64,000 bases of DNA from Metapseudomonas otitidis (GTDB taxonomy: Bacteria > Pseudomonadota > Gammaproteobacteria > Pseudomonadales > Pseudomonadaceae): NCBI RefSeq assembly GCF_900111835.1, contig NZ_FOJP01000013.1:1-64000 (forward strand), given 5' to 3'. Below are positions 61,673 through 64,000 of this stretch, one piece after another (the first letter of the stretch is position 1; every line of letters begins with the position of its first letter). The notes under the pieces are model-generated. The model did not search any database and was not told the DNA's origin. It saw only the letters and a list, made by a program, of their open reading frames with translations. The position numbers and the translations under genes are program-made.

Positions 61673-62875
61673 TCAGGCGTGGGCAGCGGGTTCGGCGAGG
61701 CGCACGGGCGTCACCTGCAGCCAGGATTCGGCCAGGGCGGCCCAGTAGGCGGCGCCTCTCGGGAGGATGGCGTCGTTGAAGTCGTAGGCGGGGTTGTGGA
61801 CCATCGGCCCGTCGCCGTTGCCGATCATCAGGTAGCTGCCGGGGCAGCGCTGCAGCATCCAGCCGAAGTCCTCGCTGCCCATGAGGGTGGGCGCGTCCTG
61901 CACGGCGTCGGCACCGGCCAGGTCGAGGGCGACACGCCGGGCGAAGGCGGTCTCGGCCGGGTGGTTGACGGTGACCGGGTAGGCCGGCCGGTGCTCGATC
62001 TGCACCTGGCAGCCATGGCTGGCGGCGTGGCCGCGGATGATCGCCATCACCCGCTGCAGCTGGCGCTCGCGCACCGCTGGGTCCAGCGCACGCAGGCTCA
62101 GGCGCAGGCGGGCCGTCTGCGGGATGACGTTGGCCGCCTCGCCGGCCTGGAAGGCGCCGATGCTGACCACCGCCGCCTGCTGCGCATCGATGTGGCGGGC
62201 CACCACCGTCTGCAGGGCCATGACGATGTCGGCACCGGCCACCAGCGGGTCAACGCACAGGTGCGGCATGGAGCCGTGCCCGCCGACGCCTTCGAGGGTG
62301 ACCTCCAGCAGGTCCTGGGAGGCCATCACCGGCCCGGCGCGGAAGGCCAGTTGCCCGGCCGGCAGGCCCGGCATGTTGTGCATGCCGAACAGCGCATCGC
62401 AGGGGAAGCGCTCCAGCAGGCCGTCCTCCAGCATGGCCAGGGCGCCGCCCTGCCCCTCCTCGGCGGGCTGGAAGATCAGGTTGAGGGTGCCGTCGAGGCG
62501 TCCGGCCTGGGCCAGGTAGCGGGCGGCGCCCAGCAGCATCACGGTGTGGCCGTCGTGCCCGCAGGCGTGCATGCAGCCGGCATGGCGGCTGATGTGGGCG
62601 GCCGCGCCGGCCTCGTGGATGGGCAGCGCGTCCATGTCGGCCCGCAGGCCGAGCCGCGCCGTACCCCGGCCACGGCGCAGCACACCGACCACGCCGGTAC
62701 GGCCGATGCCGGTGTGCACCTCATAGCCCCAGTCGCGCAGCAGGCGTGCCACCAGCTCGGCGGTGCGGTGCTCCTCGAAGCCGAGTTCGGGGTGGGCGTG
62801 GATGTCGTGTCGCAAGGCACGCAGCTCGTCGGCGATGCCGTCGAGCCAGGCCTGGATGGGAGCGAAGCGGGTCAT
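61673..62875 (-). CDS. M20-family amidohydrolase (hippurate/N-acyl-amino-acid hydrolase-like)
   Basis: 400 residues. Metal ligands of the M20D group are visible: RADMDALPI, CMHACGHDGHT, FQPAEEGQGG, a His in the dimerisation-domain loop, and LMGSEDFGWML. It cleaves N-acyl amino acids or similar amides. First gene of the operon that continues with the MHS transporter and amidase. GAGGAGAAC precedes the ATG at 62875. The palindrome at 62952-62981 lies about 90 bp upstream. Confidence 0.93.
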   Translation of the reverse strand: MTRFAPIQAWLDGIADELRALRHDIHAHPELGFEEHRTAELVARLLRDWGYEVHTGIGRTGVVGVLRRGRGTARLGLRADMDALPIHEAGAAAHISRHAGCMHACGHDGHTVMLLGAARYLAQAGRLDGTLNLIFQPAEEGQGGALAMLEDGLLERFPCDALFGMHNMPGLPAGQLAFRAGPVMASQDLLEVTLEGVGGHGSMPHLCVDPLVAGADIVMALQTVVARHIDAQQAAVVSIGAFQAGEAANVIPQTARLRLSLRALDPAVRERQLQRVMAIIRGHAASHGCQVQIEHRPAYPVTVNHPAETAFARRVALDLAGADAVQDAPTLMGSEDFGWMLQRCPGSYLMIGNGDGPMVHNPAYDFNDAILPRGAAYWAALAESWLQVTPVRLAEPAAHA

Positions 62876-62951
62876 TGTTGTTGTTCTCCTCGTCCGGTGG
62901 AGACCGCCCGGGGCGGTCGGTCTCCAGCTAACCGCGCGGGGCGGAGGAGAA

Positions 62952-62981
62952 CAATCGAAGGTGGTTCCACAGGGTGGAACC
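62952..62981. promoter_or_regulatory. Probable IclR operator upstream of the M20-MHS-amidase operon
   Basis: CAATCGAA, a 4-bp gap, then GGTTCCAC-AGG-GTGGAACC, a perfect 8-bp inverted repeat (62963-62970 and 62974-62981). It shares its arms and the flanking CAATCGAA with the site before the porin gene. Confidence 0.75.
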
Positions 62982-62994
62982 CGAGCGCGCGGCC

Positions 62995-63327
62995 TCAGGG
63001 CAGCGGGTCGGGCTCCGCCAGCAACTGGCAGCCCTGGCGCTCGCCGAGCCAGGCGGCAGTGTTGCTGCGCCCCAGGCCACGGGCAGTCACGCGCTTGCCG
63101 GCGGCATCGTCGAGGAAGCCGCTGATGGGCACGTACTGCTTCACGTAGCCCTGGCAGTAGTCCGCCGCGTTGTTCATCACGTAGCGGCAGGAGCAGTACT
63201 CCTTGGCGGTGTAGGCGCTGATGATGCCGGGGAAGGCCTGCAGGTGGACGCGGTTGTGCCAGGCCAGGCCGGCGAGCAGGAGCAGCAGCAGGACGAGGAC
63301 GCTGAGCACGGGACGGCGGCGGATCAT
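62995..63327 (-). CDS. Small membrane-anchored protein with four cysteines
   Basis: 110 residues starting MIRRRPVLSVLVLLLLLLAG, one N-terminal membrane span, then a periplasmic part with CSC, NNAADYC and a final Cys (RQGCQLL). It overlaps the upstream serine-hydrolase gene by 4 bp (ATGA) and is probably its functional companion. I know the pairing but no biochemical role. Confidence 0.78.
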   Translation of the reverse strand: MIRRRPVLSVLVLLLLLLAGLAWHNRVHLQAFPGIISAYTAKEYCSCRYVMNNAADYCQGYVKQYVPISGFLDDAAGKRVTARGLGRSNTAAWLGERQGCQLLAEPDPLP

Positions 63328-64000
63328 GGCTTCACCTCCGGGGCGAAGGCGGCCAGGGCCAGTTCGAGGAAGCGGTCGTGCTGGTAGGTGCCGTCGCGGT
63401 CATCGGCGTAGCGCACGATCACCAGCTTCTCGGTGGGCAGCACGTAGAGCGCCTGGCCCCAGTGGCCGAGGGCGGCAAAGGCGTCTTCCGGGGCATGCGA
63501 CCAGGGCTTCGGCGCGCCCTCTACCACGCGGTTGAGCCACCAGTGTCCGCCGGGGACGGCTTCGCCGGGCTGTTTCGGATCCGGCCGGTAGTCGGCGAAG
63601 GGCGTGCGGTTGAAGGCCACCCACTCGGCAGGCAGCAGTTGCCGCTCGCCCCAGCGACCGTTGCGCTGCATGAGCAGGCCGACCCGGGCCAGGTCACGGG
63701 CGCTGAGGTAGGCGTAGGAGGAGCCGACGAAGGTGCCGGCGGCGTCCCGCTCCCACACGGCGGAGCGGATGCCGAGGGGCTCGAACAGCGCGGTCCAGGG
63801 GTAGTCCGGGTAGGCGGCCTCGCCCACCATGCCGCGCAGGGCGGCGGAGAGCACGTTGCTATCGCCGCTGGAGTAGCGGAAGCGCTTGCCGGGCACGGCG
63901 TCCAGCGGGTGCTCGGCGGCGAAGGCAGCCATGTCGCCACGGCCTCGGGTGTAGAGCATGGCCACCACGGAGGACTTGAGCGGGGCGTACTCGTAGTCCT
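63324..64000 (-). CDS. Beta-lactamase-fold serine hydrolase (partial, NylB/class C-like)
   Basis: The last 224 codons of a gene that continues past the right edge. The visible part contains the class C-like Tyr motif region (GKRFRYSSGDSNVLSAALRG), the domain middle (SSYAYLSARDLARVGLLMQRNGRWG) and a C-terminal HxG-type motif (FAALGHWGQALYVLP). The nucleophile SxxK lies in the missing N-terminus. The family includes 6-aminohexanoate-dimer hydrolases, esterases and penicillin-binding-protein relatives. Substrate not determinable. Confidence 0.88.
   Translation of the reverse strand, partial: DYEYAPLKSSVVAMLYTRGRGDMAAFAAEHPLDAVPGKRFRYSSGDSNVLSAALRGMVGEAAYPDYPWTALFEPLGIRSAVWERDAAGTFVGSSYAYLSARDLARVGLLMQRNGRWGERQLLPAEWVAFNRTPFADYRPDPKQPGEAVPGGHWWLNRVVEGAPKPWSHAPEDAFAALGHWGQALYVLPTEKLVIVRYADDRDGTYQHDRFLELALAAFAPEVKP

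Overview
This window is chromosomal DNA from a high-GC gammaproteobacterium, almost certainly a Pseudomonas of the P. aeruginosa / P. resinovorans / P. alcaligenes side of the genus. The basis is the near-identity of MvaT and of a Pct-type chemoreceptor to P. aeruginosa proteins as I remember them. A long block also follows the PAO1 PA4309-PA4333 order: Pct chemoreceptor, purU, mvaT, sbcB, RDD/MoxR/DUF58 cluster, PilZ, pykA, enoyl-CoA hydratase, ferredoxin reductase, sadC-position GGDEF protein, class I fumarase. Synteny and family statements come from memory, not from a search.

Layout. 1-319: end of an IS3-family element abutting the lysS terminator. 328-3087: prfB-lysS operon (minus), with the programmed +1 frameshift in prfB. 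3177-6514: an exosortase next to a VIT/vWA protein carrying a PEP-CTERM-like tail, a dedicated enzyme-substrate pair. 6681-10737: sensor diguanylate cyclase, TerB/DUF533 protein, a 41-residue membrane protein, pbpG and a small secreted protein. 10865-15231 is an accessory patch: zinc-ribbon protein, remnant of 4-hydroxy-2-oxovalerate aldolase, GNAT enzyme, an AT-richer orphan protein with two putative PD-(D/E)XK nuclease domains, a BRO-N antirepressor-like gene, and two tandem REP-containing repeats. 15232-18129: ccoG and a MocR-type regulator. 18557-22474: small protein, Pit phosphate transporter, Pct chemoreceptor.

22500-42785 is the PAO1-like core block. It holds CBS protein, purU, mvaT and sbcB, then a six-gene overlapping membrane/chaperone operon (RDD, SpoIIM-like, DUF4129, DUF4350, MoxR ATPase, DUF58). 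An envelope lipoprotein / PilZ set, pykA, ECH, ferredoxin reductase, GGDEF and fumarase follow.

42786-48902 is the most unusual part. A type II secretion secretin (GspD) carries a C-terminal SPOR domain. It is followed by an M66 (StcE/TagA-type) zinc metalloprotease lipoprotein with a ricin-like C-terminus, and then by a short GspC-like protein. It reads as a satellite secretion cassette: private outer-membrane pore, private coupling protein and probable substrate, with the rest of the machine presumably encoded elsewhere.

48899-55829 and up to 56410: housekeeping and envelope genes (nitrilase-GNAT pair, NTF2-like protein, MntH, RHH protein, PfpI protein, lipoprotein, cardiolipin synthase, YceI). 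56520-62981 is a small catabolic island: OprD porin, IclR regulator, amidase, MHS transporter and M20 amidohydrolase, with matching palindromes upstream of the porin and of the operon. The window ends in a partial serine hydrolase preceded by its small partner gene. No rRNA, tRNA or CRISPR array was seen.
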